This document shows positions 27,666 to 36,766 of a stretch of DNA of 64,000 nt, one piece after another. This stretch comes from Terriglobales bacterium (GTDB lineage: Bacteria; Acidobacteriota; Terriglobia; Terriglobales; Acidobacteriaceae), in assembly GCA_035624455.1 (NCBI GenBank), contig DASPRM010000075.1, positions 1 to 64,000 of the forward strand. Reading direction: 5' to 3'. Both the position numbers and the translations under genes were made by a program. Within the stretch, counting starts at the first letter, position 1; each line of letters begins with the position of its first letter. The notes under the pieces were generated by a model that saw only the letters and a list, made by a program, of their open reading frames with translations, was not told the DNA's origin and did no database searches.

Positions 27666-28382
27666 ATGGCGTTTCGAATCTTGATTGCCGATGATCATGA
27701 AGTAGTACGACGTGGTCTTGCTTCGCTTCTTCAAGGGCAACCGGATTGGGAAGTGTGTGGCGAAGCTTCCGATGGACTTGAAGCTGTCGAGAAGACCGCA
27801 TCTCTTAAACCGGATGTGGTCATCCTCGATATTGGAATGCCGAACCTCAACGGTTTGGAAGCGACCCGGCAAGTCTTGAAGAACGATCCCAAAACCAAGG
27901 TCCTGATCCTCACCCTGCACGATTCGGACCAGGTCGTGCGAGAAGTCCTCGATGCTGGGGCCCGCGGTTTTCTGCTCAAGTCTGATGCCGCTCGCGATCT
28001 CGTTGTCGCTGTGGAGGCCTTGCGTCGTGACAAGACCTACTTCACTTCCAGAGTTGCAGGCATGGTGCTCGAAGCTTACCTGAAAGGTGGCTCTCCTGAG
28101 GAGGTCCCTCCTCCCAGCCGCAACACCTTGACACCACGAGAACGGCAGATTGTGCAATTACTGGCGGAGGGGAAGAGTTCCAAGGAGGTTGCGGTCACGC
28201 TCGACCTCAGCGTAAAGACCGCTGAAACTCACCGTTCCAACATCATGCGGAAATTGCAGCTGCACTCGGTCAGCGAGCTGGTGCTTTACGCCATCCGGAA
28301 CAATATCGTTCACGTGTCCCCGCCCCTGGATCTGAGCGGAGACGGCAGCCAAGGAAAAAGCGCTGCGGTCAGCAAGGAGTAA
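27666..28382 (+). CDS. NarL/LuxR-type response regulator
   Basis: The 238-residue product has an N-terminal receiver (residues 1-120) with ILIADDHEVVRRGL, phospho-Asp in DVVILDIGMPNLNG, Thr in LILTLHD and Lys in GFLLKSDA. The C-terminal LuxR helix-turn-helix (about 155-215) contains LTPRERQIVQLLAEGKSSKEVA and VKTAETHRSNIMRKL. It is expected to bind DNA as a phosphorylated dimer. No sensor kinase is adjacent. A GC hairpin follows the gene. Confidence 0.93.
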   Translation: MAFRILIADDHEVVRRGLASLLQGQPDWEVCGEASDGLEAVEKTASLKPDVVILDIGMPNLNGLEATRQVLKNDPKTKVLILTLHDSDQVVREVLDAGARGFLLKSDAARDLVVAVEALRRDKTYFTSRVAGMVLEAYLKGGSPEEVPPPSRNTLTPRERQIVQLLAEGKSSKEVAVTLDLSVKTAETHRSNIMRKLQLHSVSELVLYAIRNNIVHVSPPLDLSGDGSQGKSAAVSKE

Positions 28383-28415
28383 GAAGGAATAAAGCTGTAG
28401 GTTGGGTTGAGGCAA

Positions 28416-28436
28416 GGGGCCGCATTCAGCGGCCCC
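28416..28436 (+). terminator. hairpin after the response regulator
   Basis: GGGGCCGC and GCGGCCCC form a perfect 8-bp stem with an ATTCA loop, 33 bp after the stop. There is no T-tract. Confidence 0.5.
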
Positions 28437-28472
28437 GGACCGAATGCAAGTAGTGTCAATTACGCTGCCGGT

Positions 28473-28600
28473 TCAGAGGGCCAGCTTTAACAACCCCACT
28501 TTGTTCTTGATGATCTTCTGATCGGTGCTCATGACATCTCCTCTCTTGCGCCGCTCGGCGCAGTCTATCGGAAATGTCAGATCAAGTCGTGGTTAGGACA
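28473..28600 (-). mobile_element. IS481-like insertion sequence remnant
   Basis: The ATG at 28532 starts a 19-codon frame MSTDQKIIKNKVGLLKLAL, preceded by AGAGGAGA. The first 18 residues match the well-known N-terminus of IS481-family transposases; a stop then ends the frame, so the catalytic DDE domain is lost. The upstream stretch begins TGTCC at 28600, a plausible left end, exactly where the neighbouring ferritin-like gene loses its reading frame. I infer that an IS inserted there and later decayed; the other end was not found. Confidence 0.55.
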
Positions 28601-29025
28601 CCTCATTCAGGGTTTGTTCGAGCAGGCTCGCGGCCTCCGATTCTCCCATCAAGCTGGCGAATGTACGCACACAACCATAACCCGCGATCTCATAGTGTTC
28701 GACGCGTTGAGCGGAAGCGATGATGGCTGCATCGCGAACATTGGGCGAAGAGTAGCGCTTCATCTCCTTGCTGCCCTCCTCAATCAGGCCTTCCATTCCG
28801 TCGCATTTCTTTCGATTTGGACTTCTCGCCCATTTTTTCGAAGATCTGCTCCAGGCGTTCCACTTGCTGCTTGGTAATCTGTAAGTGTTCTTCCAATGCA
28901 CTGCGCAGTTCATCGGAAGAGGCTGCATCGGCAAGTTTAGGCAGGGCTTTGACCAGCTGTTTTTCCGCGTCATAAAGATCGCGCAGTTGGTCGACGTAAA
29001 GTTCACGTAAAGAACCTGATTTCAC
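28593..29025 (-). pseudogene. YciE/YciF-family ferritin-like protein, frameshifted and 3'-truncated
   Basis: The first part (from 29025) reads LRELYVDQLRDLYDAEKQLVKAL and HLQITKQQVERLEQIFEKMG, typical of the DUF892/YciE-YciF family. The second part lies in another frame: DGMEGLIEEGSKEMKRYSS, then AQRVEHYEIAGYGCVRTFA and LLEQTLNEVS. Removing one A from the AAA at 28806-28808 restores KECDGMEGLIEEG, so a single-base insertion explains the break. The usual last about 15 residues are missing at the edge of the IS remnant. It is probably inactive. Confidence 0.8.
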
Positions 29026-29764
29026 CGTAGTTCTCCTATGCTTTTGTGGTCTTATCTGAAGCTCGAAATCTGCTTAGCAGCATTCATCCAATGTGTTTGC
29101 TCGAGGTTTGTGGAAAGGGCGGGAGGCAGGAGCCGGCTCCTCAAGAGAGCCAGCACCTGCCCGGGTGGTGGGTATCTGAAGGCAACTTGTGGTTGCGCAA
29201 GGATAGGAGTCGTACGAAGAGCCGCACAATCCCGCTAAGCCTGTACCTAATCTGGATAATCTCTGTAGCGCATGTTGCTTACAGCCGCCGCGCAAGTCCG
29301 CCAAATTCTTGCCGCCAGATTTGTTGTTTGTACGCCCCATGATCAATCTTGCCGTCGCCAGATGAATATCGCTCGTACTCGGAAAACGATCTCCATACAC
29401 TTTTTTCACCATAGTCATCCCTCGCATGCGAGCCAATCCAGATAGGCGTGTAGCGTGAAGACGGAATTACTGTAGGCTCACTCTCTGTGTTTGGCGTGGT
29501 TACCATTGCACCTAGGGCTTACCCGCTGCGAAACGGGTGATGTCAAATTAGGCGCGAAGAGCCGGACACATTTTTTGCACATCTTTTTTCGTTCGTGCGA
29601 GTTAGAAGCCTGACCTCCCCTACTCCGGTACAGCAACTCCTGAAATGAACTACGGGCTGCACCTTATGGACGATGCTCGCCTCCTTACTTACGCTCATCG
29701 GTGCCAAACGTACCGCAGCTTCAATTGGTGCGCGAATCGCAAGGCGCGTTGAAAGGAGATGCCA
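29026..29764. other. gene-poor intergenic region
   Basis: About 740 bp with only short unsupported frames on both strands. It separates the decayed ferritin-like gene from the ECF sigma factor and should contain the sigma gene's promoter. GAAAGGAG before 29765 is a good ribosome-binding site. Nothing else was recognised. Confidence 0.4.
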
Positions 29765-30568
29765 GTGAGCACGTTAGAAGTCAATGCGACCCCGATGACC
29801 GACGACGGAAGTGCCGCCACTCAATTCGAATCGGATATCCAGCTTGTGCAAAGAGCTCAAAAGGGAGATGCGGACGCTTTTGCTACGCTCTTTCACCTTC
29901 ACAAATCCCGGGTCTATTCGTTGTGCTTGCGCATGACGCACAACACCGCGGAGGCCGAGGATCTTGCCCAGGATGCTTTCATGCAGGTTTTCCGGAAGCT
30001 ATCCACATTCCGCGGTGATTCCGCACTTTCTACGTGGCTTTATCGCGTGGCGGTCAATACCGTGCTCATGCACTTCCGGAAAAAAGGATTGCGGCAGGTT
30101 TCGCTTGACGAATCTTCCAATCAGGAGGCGCCACAGGTCGCGCGTGAGTACGGAACTCAGGACAAACGGCTGAGTTCGTGCGTGGATCGTTTAGCCCTGG
30201 CACGCGCTATCCAGAAACTGCCGGCCGGTTACCGCACCATATTTCTCTTACACGAGATTCACGGATACGAGCACCAGGAAATCGCTCGCATCCTCAAGTG
30301 CTCGGTTGGAAACTCTAAGTCTCAATTGCACAAGGCAAAGCTTCGCATGCGCGAACTGCTCGGAGGGTCCAGGGAAACCGAAAGCAGCAGGAAGCCCCGG
30401 ATCGGTAGAAGAATTCGGCCTATCACCGAGCGGGCTCTGGCGGCGTCTCTCGCGCGCCTGCGGTCCGCCGGCAAGTGGCCCTTCAAAGAGAAAGAGAAGG
30501 ATGCCAATGACTCGCCTCTGTTCGCGCTCGACGCCGCCACATCGCGATTAGCAGAGAGCCGATTGTAG
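29765..30568 (+). CDS. ECF-family RNA polymerase sigma factor
   Basis: Region 2 is clear (YSLCLRMTHNTAEAEDLAQD, then FRGDSALSTWLYRVAVN), as is region 4 (LPAGYRTIFLLHEIHGYEHQEIA, NSKSQLHKAKLRMREL). After region 4 there is an unusual Arg-rich tail of about 60 residues. The start is probably the GTG at 29765, 6 nt after AAAGGAG; the ATG at 29759 abuts the same site too closely. No anti-sigma factor is adjacent, although a STAS protein lies two genes on. It may control the polysaccharide genes downstream. Confidence 0.88.
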   Translation: MSTLEVNATPMTDDGSAATQFESDIQLVQRAQKGDADAFATLFHLHKSRVYSLCLRMTHNTAEAEDLAQDAFMQVFRKLSTFRGDSALSTWLYRVAVNTVLMHFRKKGLRQVSLDESSNQEAPQVAREYGTQDKRLSSCVDRLALARAIQKLPAGYRTIFLLHEIHGYEHQEIARILKCSVGNSKSQLHKAKLRMRELLGGSRETESSRKPRIGRRIRPITERALAASLARLRSAGKWPFKEKEKDANDSPLFALDAATSRLAESRL

Positions 30569-30609
30569 GCTCTGTATGTGTAGATCTGGACTACGACCTG
30601 GGGCTTGAT

Positions 30610-31614
30610 GTGGATCTAGCTGCCATCCTTATCAGCGGCGCGCCATTGGTGTCAGGAGCCGATACCACAGGATACGCACGCGACGCTTTGGCATCAGGCG
30701 CTGTTTGCTATGCGCAATGTGATGTGCTGGGCCGGAGCGTTCTCATGAGGACAGAGGAACGGCTGCGGCAGTCCCGAGTTAATTCCATTTCCCTTGTCGC
30801 GGCCACTGGAGAAGACTTCCCCGTACATGCGCGGACCATCCGGGAAGTGTTCGAAAGTCCCACTACGGAAGCATGGAAGCCACAGCTATTGGAGTATGTT
30901 CGGGGCGGCATCGAGTTTGTAGTTCTATTCCTCGTGAATGCGTATGTCGAATTTGACTTACAGGAATGGCTCGAGTTCCGCCGCGAACGGCAGAGCGCCG
31001 TAACCGGAGTCTGCGATCAACATGGCGGACTGCCAATGGTCCTGCTGGACGCACGGCAGACTAGAGAAAAAGCGATTTCTTCCAAATTTTCCAATTCGCC
31101 TGAACTCTTCCCGGTCACCGGCTACGTCAAACGTTTGGCGAATGCCTGCGCCCTCCGGGAATTGGCACGTGATGCTCTGCAAGGACGCTGCGAACTTCAG
31201 CCTCAAGGAGACGAGGTTAGGGAAGGAATCTGGATCGCGCGGGGAGCCCGTATCGACCCTCGGGCTCGGCTCCTGTCCCCCGCGTACGTGGGCTCCAACA
31301 CAAAATTGCGAGCCGACGTCTTGCTCACGCGCTCGGCTGCTGTGGAACGAAATTGCGAAATCGATTTCGGTACTTCGATCGAAGATGCCAGTGTGCTTCC
31401 TGGGACCTATCTCGGCGTAGGGTTAAGCGTGGCCCATGCCGTGGTGGCAGGAAGGCTCTTTATGCAAGTTGATCGTCAATTGGAAATGCAAATCGATGAC
31501 CCGGCGTTGCTGGATATTGCCCGGCAGCCGCTTTCCACCCGGATGATGAATACAGCAAGGTCTTTCTGGCGGCGTTCCCCGCAGATTTCATCGGCTCGGT
31601 CAACCAGAAGTTGA
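30610..31614 (+). CDS. nucleotidyltransferase-like protein with left-handed beta-helix tail
   Basis: The 334-residue product resembles NDP-sugar pyrophosphorylases in outline. Its N-terminal half starts AAILISGAPLVSG, where the usual GG-x-G-T-R nucleotide loop is not kept. The C-terminal part (about 210-285) has hexapeptide-like turns, ARGARIDPRARLLSPAYVGS and TSIEDASVLPGTYLGVGL, as in left-handed beta-helix domains. It may be a degenerate or regulatory relative of mannose-1-phosphate guanylyltransferases. The GTG at 30610 follows the sigma gene by 41 bp. Confidence 0.55.
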   Translation: MDLAAILISGAPLVSGADTTGYARDALASGAVCYAQCDVLGRSVLMRTEERLRQSRVNSISLVAATGEDFPVHARTIREVFESPTTEAWKPQLLEYVRGGIEFVVLFLVNAYVEFDLQEWLEFRRERQSAVTGVCDQHGGLPMVLLDARQTREKAISSKFSNSPELFPVTGYVKRLANACALRELARDALQGRCELQPQGDEVREGIWIARGARIDPRARLLSPAYVGSNTKLRADVLLTRSAAVERNCEIDFGTSIEDASVLPGTYLGVGLSVAHAVVAGRLFMQVDRQLEMQIDDPALLDIARQPLSTRMMNTARSFWRRSPQISSARSTRS

Positions 31615-31684
31615 AGAATCGCATCTTTAGAATGCGCTCGAGCGTCATCGCGGGTAGCTGTCACGAATCGAACCTGGGGGGAAT

Positions 31685-32125
31685 ATGAGGGCTCGCACTG
31701 CAGTTGTGGTTACGCCCATGCCGGAAGTACTCAATCTGAAGCAAGCTCAGATCCTCATGCGGGAGATTCTTCCCTTCTTAAAGGCTGATCGGCCTCGGCT
31801 GATATTTGATTTCACGCACGTCCGCCAGATTGATACCGCTGGGTTGGATATGCTCCTGCGGTGTTTGAAAACAGTCATGAAGCGGGATGGGGACCTGAAA
31901 CTGGCATCTCTGTCGCCGCAAGCGGAAGTGGTGCTTGAGCTGACTCGTGTCGATCGACTCTTTGAGACCTTTCCTACTACCACCGACGCAGTACGGAGCT
32001 TCGGCTGCTCTGAGCCAGAATACGAGACCACATCGGGATTAGCAGAAGGAACCTTGTGCGGGGAGTCAATGCAGGCTGAAAAGTTACCAGCCGAAAACCT
32101 GGTTCCGCAGTTGAGGGTTTCATGA
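31685..32125 (+). CDS. STAS-domain protein (anti-sigma antagonist type)
   Basis: The 146-residue protein has a STAS fold: LIFDFTHVRQIDTAGLDMLL carries the usual phospho-site region, here DTAG rather than DSSG, and a C-terminal strand-helix pair (AEVVLELTRVDRLFETFP). STAS proteins often release anti-sigma factors. No kinase partner is adjacent, but the ECF sigma gene lies upstream. Its end overlaps the next gene by ATGA, suggesting co-translation. Confidence 0.8.
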   Translation: MRARTAVVVTPMPEVLNLKQAQILMREILPFLKADRPRLIFDFTHVRQIDTAGLDMLLRCLKTVMKRDGDLKLASLSPQAEVVLELTRVDRLFETFPTTTDAVRSFGCSEPEYETTSGLAEGTLCGESMQAEKLPAENLVPQLRVS

Positions 32126-32610
32126 ATATCCAGCATTCAGTCATGCGCTCACTGGCATTCGGTTTGATACTGATTTTGGCCGCCCCGTCTATAGCTGCAG
32201 CCGACCAGCAAATGGCCACCGACAACCAGAGCCAAGCCGCCGCGGGTCAGTCATCTACTGCTCAGCCACAGGGGGAAGGAACCTACTCCTCAAGTCAAAG
32301 TCAAAAGCCAGCGTCGGAGAACCTGCCTGATAGCCCCAGCGCTGCCAGTCCGGCAAGCAACAGTCAAAACCAGCCGGCTACGCAGTCAGAGAGGGAACAA
32401 ACACCTATGGGCACAGCCGCCGCCGAAGGCCTGGGCATGAAGGGTAACGCGGGATCGCGACCGGCGGGAAACGCTATCGCCCCGGCCAAACAGCGTCAAA
32501 CCCGTTCCTTTTGGATTAAGGTTGGAGCTGTTGCAGCGGGCGGAGTTGCGCTAGGTACGGTCATGGCCCTTTCCAAAGGAACGTCCAGCAAACCCCCGGG
32601 TGCTCGTTAA
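32122..32610 (+). CDS. exported Ser/Gln/Ala-rich protein with C-terminal membrane segment
   Basis: The 162-residue product has a signal peptide (AFGLILILAAPSIAAADQQ). A long Gln/Ser/Pro/Ala-rich low-complexity stretch follows, then a C-terminal hydrophobic segment (KVGAVAAGGVALGTVMALS). No family was recognised. It overlaps the STAS gene by four bases and is likely co-transcribed. A role in the envelope is inferred only. Confidence 0.6.
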   Translation: MNIQHSVMRSLAFGLILILAAPSIAAADQQMATDNQSQAAAGQSSTAQPQGEGTYSSSQSQKPASENLPDSPSAASPASNSQNQPATQSEREQTPMGTAAAEGLGMKGNAGSRPAGNAIAPAKQRQTRSFWIKVGAVAAGGVALGTVMALSKGTSSKPPGAR

Positions 32611-32691
32611 CCGGGGGTTAAACAGACGCGAATGTGCAGCCTAGGCGCATCGTGGCATCCTCTCAGCTCTCTTTACAGACGAGGAGTTCCA

Positions 32692-33414
32692 GTGAAGAAG
32701 GCTCCGCACTCTGCGAATCAACACGACGGCTGGCGAAGGCTGATGCTCCTCAGCTTCTCTGGGATTGACGGCGCGGGGAAGACTACGCAGATTCAGCAAC
32801 TTCATTCCCGCTTGTCGCAGGCAGGATTTCGGATTTGCAAACTGAGCTTCTGGGATGATGTGGCAGTGCTGTCACGCTTCCGCGAGGGCATCACTCATCG
32901 ACTCTTTGGCAGCGAAAAAGGAGTGGGCGCTCCTGGGCTGCCTGTCGAGCGCAGAGACAAGAACCTCAGGGCATGGTATTTGACGCTCAGCCGCCACTGG
33001 CTGTACCTCCTCGATGCTCTACACCTGTGCTGGATCGTTCGTCGCTTGCAGGCAGCGGACATTGACGTCCTGATATTTGATCGCTACATCTACGATGAAC
33101 TCGCCAATCTCCCCCTTCGCAGCCACGTGGCACGGCTGTACCTGCAATTCGTGAACCGCATTGTGCCCGCTCCCGATGTAGCTTACCTTTTGGACGTTGA
33201 ACCTTCCCTTGCGCAGCAGCGGAAACCAGAATATCCGGTGAAGTTCTTGTGCGAAAACCGGCAATGCTTTCTCGAAATGGCTCTATCGCTGGAGAATATG
33301 AAGGTAATTCGCGCATCGGGAGTCGATGAAGCGCAAGACCAGATCATGCAGATGCTTACCGATTCCGATTTAAGACGTCAGGAGCTGTGTTCCCAGTCAA
33401 CCTTGCGCCCGTAA
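32692..33414 (+). CDS. thymidylate-kinase-like P-loop protein
   Basis: The 240-residue product has a Walker A motif FSGIDGAGKTTQ near residue 22. The DRY-type segment LIFDRYIYDELANLPL and a YLLDVEPSLAQQRKPEYP stretch also match the thymidylate kinase fold. In polysaccharide loci such proteins can act on other substrates than dTMP, so the true substrate is open. The GTG at 32692, after GAGGAG, is preferred; the frame is open from 32632. Confidence 0.72.
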   Translation: MKKAPHSANQHDGWRRLMLLSFSGIDGAGKTTQIQQLHSRLSQAGFRICKLSFWDDVAVLSRFREGITHRLFGSEKGVGAPGLPVERRDKNLRAWYLTLSRHWLYLLDALHLCWIVRRLQAADIDVLIFDRYIYDELANLPLRSHVARLYLQFVNRIVPAPDVAYLLDVEPSLAQQRKPEYPVKFLCENRQCFLEMALSLENMKVIRASGVDEAQDQIMQMLTDSDLRRQELCSQSTLRP

Positions 33415-33511
33415 ACAGGAGTCCGCCACTGCTCGTTTCCCTTATCTCATTGTGTTGAGCCAACATCCAGAGCATCTTTCCCATCGAAGATTCGGACACC
33501 AGGGTTACAGG

Positions 33512-34951
33512 ATGAGAATCTGCCTAGTCAGCACATTTCCGCCGAGCCGCGGCGGGCTGAACGAGTACGGTTTCCACATCGCTCACGAACTACAACAGAA
33601 TCCACTGCTCAGCGTCACGATTCTCGCTGACCAATTACCTGCGCCTCAACCGGAACTGGATGGATTCTCCGTGATCCGCTGCTGGTCTTTCGACGACCCG
33701 CTCAGCCCTGTAAAATTGCTACGCAGCATCCGCGAGGTCAATCCGGACGTCGTCTGGTTCAATCTTCTGTTTACAACTTTTGGTCACAACCCTCTGGCGG
33801 CATTCCTCGGGTTGATCACACCCGCGCTTGCGCGCATGGCCGGTTATTGGACCCATATCACTCTCCACCACCTTATGGACACCATCGATCTGGCTGACGC
33901 CGGCGTGCGCTTTCCTCGGATTTATCGATTGGGGGGCGCAGTTGTGACCCAAATGTTGCTGGCGGCAAATTCCGTTTCCGTCTTGATGCCTGCCTATCGT
34001 CGGCTGCTGCGGACAAGATACGGAGGCTCGCATACTAAACTTCGCGCTCACGGAATCTTATGCCCCATTCCGGAGTTCCCGGACTATTCTCAACGGGGCA
34101 ATCCAATTCATCGTGTCCTGGCATTCGGAAAATGGGGTACCTACAAGCGTGTCGAACATCTCATCGAGGCGTTCCGATTATTGAAAACAATGGTGCCCAA
34201 CGTGAAGCTGATCATCGCGGGCGGCGATCATCCGCGAACCCCCGGATACATAGCTTCCGTGGCGCAGCAATTTCAAGATGATCCCACGGTGGAGTTCACT
34301 GGGTACGTTTCCGAGGAAGATATCCCCAGTCTGTACAAACAATCGACGGTGCTGGTGCTTCCCTACTCCTCATCAGCCGGAGCGAGCGGCGTGGCTCACC
34401 TGGCGAGCGCTTACGGAGTTCCCATCATTTCTGCCGATCTGAGGGACTTCCGCGAGATGTCGGAGGAAGAGGGAATGGCTATCGAATTCTATGAGCTGGG
34501 AAATTCACACGATCTGGCAAATCGGTTGGCCACGTTGATCCAGTCTCCAGAAATGCAACGCCGAATGGCAATGCAGAACTTCCGCGTGGCGCTGCACATG
34601 ACCATGCCACAAGTGATTTTCAGCTACCTGCATTCCTTCCAGGTCGAACAAGAAATGAAGAATCAAGAATCGCTGGTGAGGCTCAGGCGTCTCCCGCGAT
34701 GGTTTCCAGCCCGGGCTTGGATTGGCAGGACCATCGCCAAACGCGGTCTAATTGCTCGTGCCAGCTCGCCACAACTGCTACGAGCCGGCAGAAGCCTCGC
34801 CTTAATGGATGGTGAGCATGGTGGTAGTCGACCCTTGGATCTGGCCGGAGTTCCCGCTAATGGTAACGGTGTAATTGGCCGTATCACTTTGAATGATGGT
34901 GCTCTGCTGAGCACTCTGGCCCCCGCAGGAGCCGAGCAGGAACCCCAATAA
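33512..34951 (+). CDS. glycosyltransferase family 4 protein
   Basis: The 479-residue protein is a GT-B-fold transferase. It starts MRICLVSTFPPSRGGLNEY and has the donor-binding half with GKWGTYKRVEHLIEAFRLL and GGDHPRTPGYI. The terminal signature is VLVLPYSSSAGASGVAHLA. About 50 residues at the C-terminus (beyond 34802) lie antisense to the end of the next, convergent gene and look non-native, so an ancestral stop may have been lost. ATG chosen at 33512 to match family starts. Confidence 0.87.
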   Translation: MRICLVSTFPPSRGGLNEYGFHIAHELQQNPLLSVTILADQLPAPQPELDGFSVIRCWSFDDPLSPVKLLRSIREVNPDVVWFNLLFTTFGHNPLAAFLGLITPALARMAGYWTHITLHHLMDTIDLADAGVRFPRIYRLGGAVVTQMLLAANSVSVLMPAYRRLLRTRYGGSHTKLRAHGILCPIPEFPDYSQRGNPIHRVLAFGKWGTYKRVEHLIEAFRLLKTMVPNVKLIIAGGDHPRTPGYIASVAQQFQDDPTVEFTGYVSEEDIPSLYKQSTVLVLPYSSSAGASGVAHLASAYGVPIISADLRDFREMSEEEGMAIEFYELGNSHDLANRLATLIQSPEMQRRMAMQNFRVALHMTMPQVIFSYLHSFQVEQEMKNQESLVRLRRLPRWFPARAWIGRTIAKRGLIARASSPQLLRAGRSLALMDGEHGGSRPLDLAGVPANGNGVIGRITLNDGALLSTLAPAGAEQEPQ

Positions 34952-36766
34952 CAGAACCAATCCCGAGGCAGCCACCTTAGGCGCACAGTTTCTTTTACCA
35001 TCCCCTGCTAGTACCAGTCCGGACGCGCTCAGGAGAAAACTCGTGTACAGGGGCAGCGAACGCTGTCGGTTCGAGTTCGGCCCGCCGGTTCGCGAGTTCC
35101 AGGCTGTCATGCTCGCAGTGGAAATCGTCAGTGTGGCAGCGCCCTTGTCGTTGCCTGGAGTGACCGCCTGGGGAGAAAACGCGCACGATGCTCCTTGTGG
35201 CAAACCGGAGCATGACAGCGATACTGGATCATTAAACGGTAGCACCTTTGGACTTACGGTAATGGTGACGCTTGCCGATTGTCCGCGCGCAACAGAGATG
35301 GCTCCGGCCGACACAGTCATATCCAAACCCTGCGCGACCGGAGCTGCCACTGAAGTCGTTCCACTACCTGTTCCGGTCGTCCCTCCACTTGGCGCTGGCC
35401 CGCTGGTTGTTGTTCCCCCATCACCAGTAGGAGCTGGATTGCCGCCGCCACCAGTCGCTCCCCCGCCAGCCGAAGTCTCGCCACATTCTGCAGCGTATGG
35501 CAAGGCACGTGAGATCTGATTTCTGATGCTGGGCTTGCCTACGGCCTGAACATAAAGCGTGTAGTTGCCCGTGGAAGGAGAATACTTACACAGGTCCAGA
35601 GAGTGCTGCTGCACCGGCACCCCATCGAGCTGCATCAGATTCTGCCCGTCATTGCTGATGTAGACCTTATAGAAAAACACGGTGCTCTCATCGCCAGAAA
35701 CGTTCCAGGAGAGGGTATTTCCCTGCAGATCAGCTGCAACCGTCAGGCAGTTGTCGATTCCAGTTTCGATTTCCGTGGCCTCTTCGTAGTCATTCCAGGT
35801 CACCAGCTGCAAAGCAGGAAGCTGACGATTAGTACTGTAAAGACTGTTGACCTCGTCAAAAGTTTGTAACCATGTCTTGCCACACTGCTGCTGCATGACG
35901 CGATTCGAGCCCCAGGCGGCCAGAGTGTCGTTAAACCCCTTGTACGTTCCTCCCACGGTTTCGCTATTCGCCGCCGAATTTCCCGCTAGATAAAAATTGT
36001 TGAGGTATCCCAAGCCATAGTCACTAGTGGTCGGAATAACCCATGCATACGCTCCGCCACTAAGCTCGTGGCTAAAGCCGCCAGCATTTTGGAAGATGAA
36101 CATGGGCTTGACGTCGAGACTCGCATTGACCGAATCCCAGTTGATGCTGTAGGAGTCAGCAATCCCGAAGTCTGCAACCACCGGCTTGCCACTCACTCGC
36201 AGGTAAGCTGGGGATGGAAAATAGTTTTGCTCCACATAGCGAAGGTCACTGATGAAAGACTGCTCAGGATTGCAACCCGCACAAGGAAACCAGCGGATCG
36301 CTCCCTGGTCCACCATAATGGCGAACGTGAAGCCAGGATGGGCCTCGGCTTCCACCATTACCGCGCGCGTGGCTTGGTCAATTGAATTCCCTGGGCCATA
36401 CCAGTCAATGATCACACCATCAATTCCGCGTCCTATCATGTCCTGGATTTGGCGTTTCACCTGCGCAGGATCGGCTGAGTCGTAGCCTACGTTCATGTGA
36501 TTCGATCCTCCGAACCACAGCAGCAAGTGGGCGTAGACTTTGGTGCTAGCTCCCGCATAGAGCAGGGAGTGGACATCCGCTTTGCTGACATTTGCGCCTC
36601 CCAAATTTCCGTTCGATTGGCTGGTGAAACCGGGAGCGGCACTGGTGTTGCTGTTGGTTTCCCAATAAAGGGTAGTAGTGGGCGTGATTACCAGGTTTCC
36701 GGCGAAGCTGAAAATCGGCAGTAAGGGAATACACACAAAGAGGATGAGAATTTTGTACCGACGCAC
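34802..36766 (-). CDS. exported GH99/GH71-like glycoside hydrolase
   Basis: The 654-residue protein has a signal peptide. A catalytic-type domain (about 25-345) follows, with YAHLLLWFGGSNHMNVGYDS and IQDMIGRGIDGVIIDWYG. The pattern TWNDYEEATEIE near 330 resembles the conserved acid region of GH99/GH71 alpha-glycan hydrolases. A Gly/Thr/Pro-rich linker (about 440-490) and Ig-like repeats complete the protein, with a late hydrophobic LLLGFLLGSC segment. A paralogue is at 50757-51812. It probably trims a cell-envelope polysaccharide. Substrate is unproven. Confidence 0.75.
   Translation of the reverse strand: MRRYKILILFVCIPLLPIFSFAGNLVITPTTTLYWETNSNTSAAPGFTSQSNGNLGGANVSKADVHSLLYAGASTKVYAHLLLWFGGSNHMNVGYDSADPAQVKRQIQDMIGRGIDGVIIDWYGPGNSIDQATRAVMVEAEAHPGFTFAIMVDQGAIRWFPCAGCNPEQSFISDLRYVEQNYFPSPAYLRVSGKPVVADFGIADSYSINWDSVNASLDVKPMFIFQNAGGFSHELSGGAYAWVIPTTSDYGLGYLNNFYLAGNSAANSETVGGTYKGFNDTLAAWGSNRVMQQQCGKTWLQTFDEVNSLYSTNRQLPALQLVTWNDYEEATEIETGIDNCLTVAADLQGNTLSWNVSGDESTVFFYKVYISNDGQNLMQLDGVPVQQHSLDLCKYSPSTGNYTLYVQAVGKPSIRNQISRALPYAAECGETSAGGGATGGGGNPAPTGDGGTTTSGPAPSGGTTGTGSGTTSVAAPVAQGLDMTVSAGAISVARGQSASVTITVSPKVLPFNDPVSLSCSGLPQGASCAFSPQAVTPGNDKGAATLTISTASMTAWNSRTGGPNSNRQRSLPLYTSFLLSASGLVLAGDGKRNCAPKVAASGLVLLLGFLLGSCGGQSAQQSTIIQSDTANYTVTISGNSGQIQGSTTTMLTIH

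Noticed and set aside
29074-29506. Minus-strand short frames in the gap before the ECF sigma gene
   Set aside because: No domain, no ribosome-binding site and odd composition; treated as non-coding.
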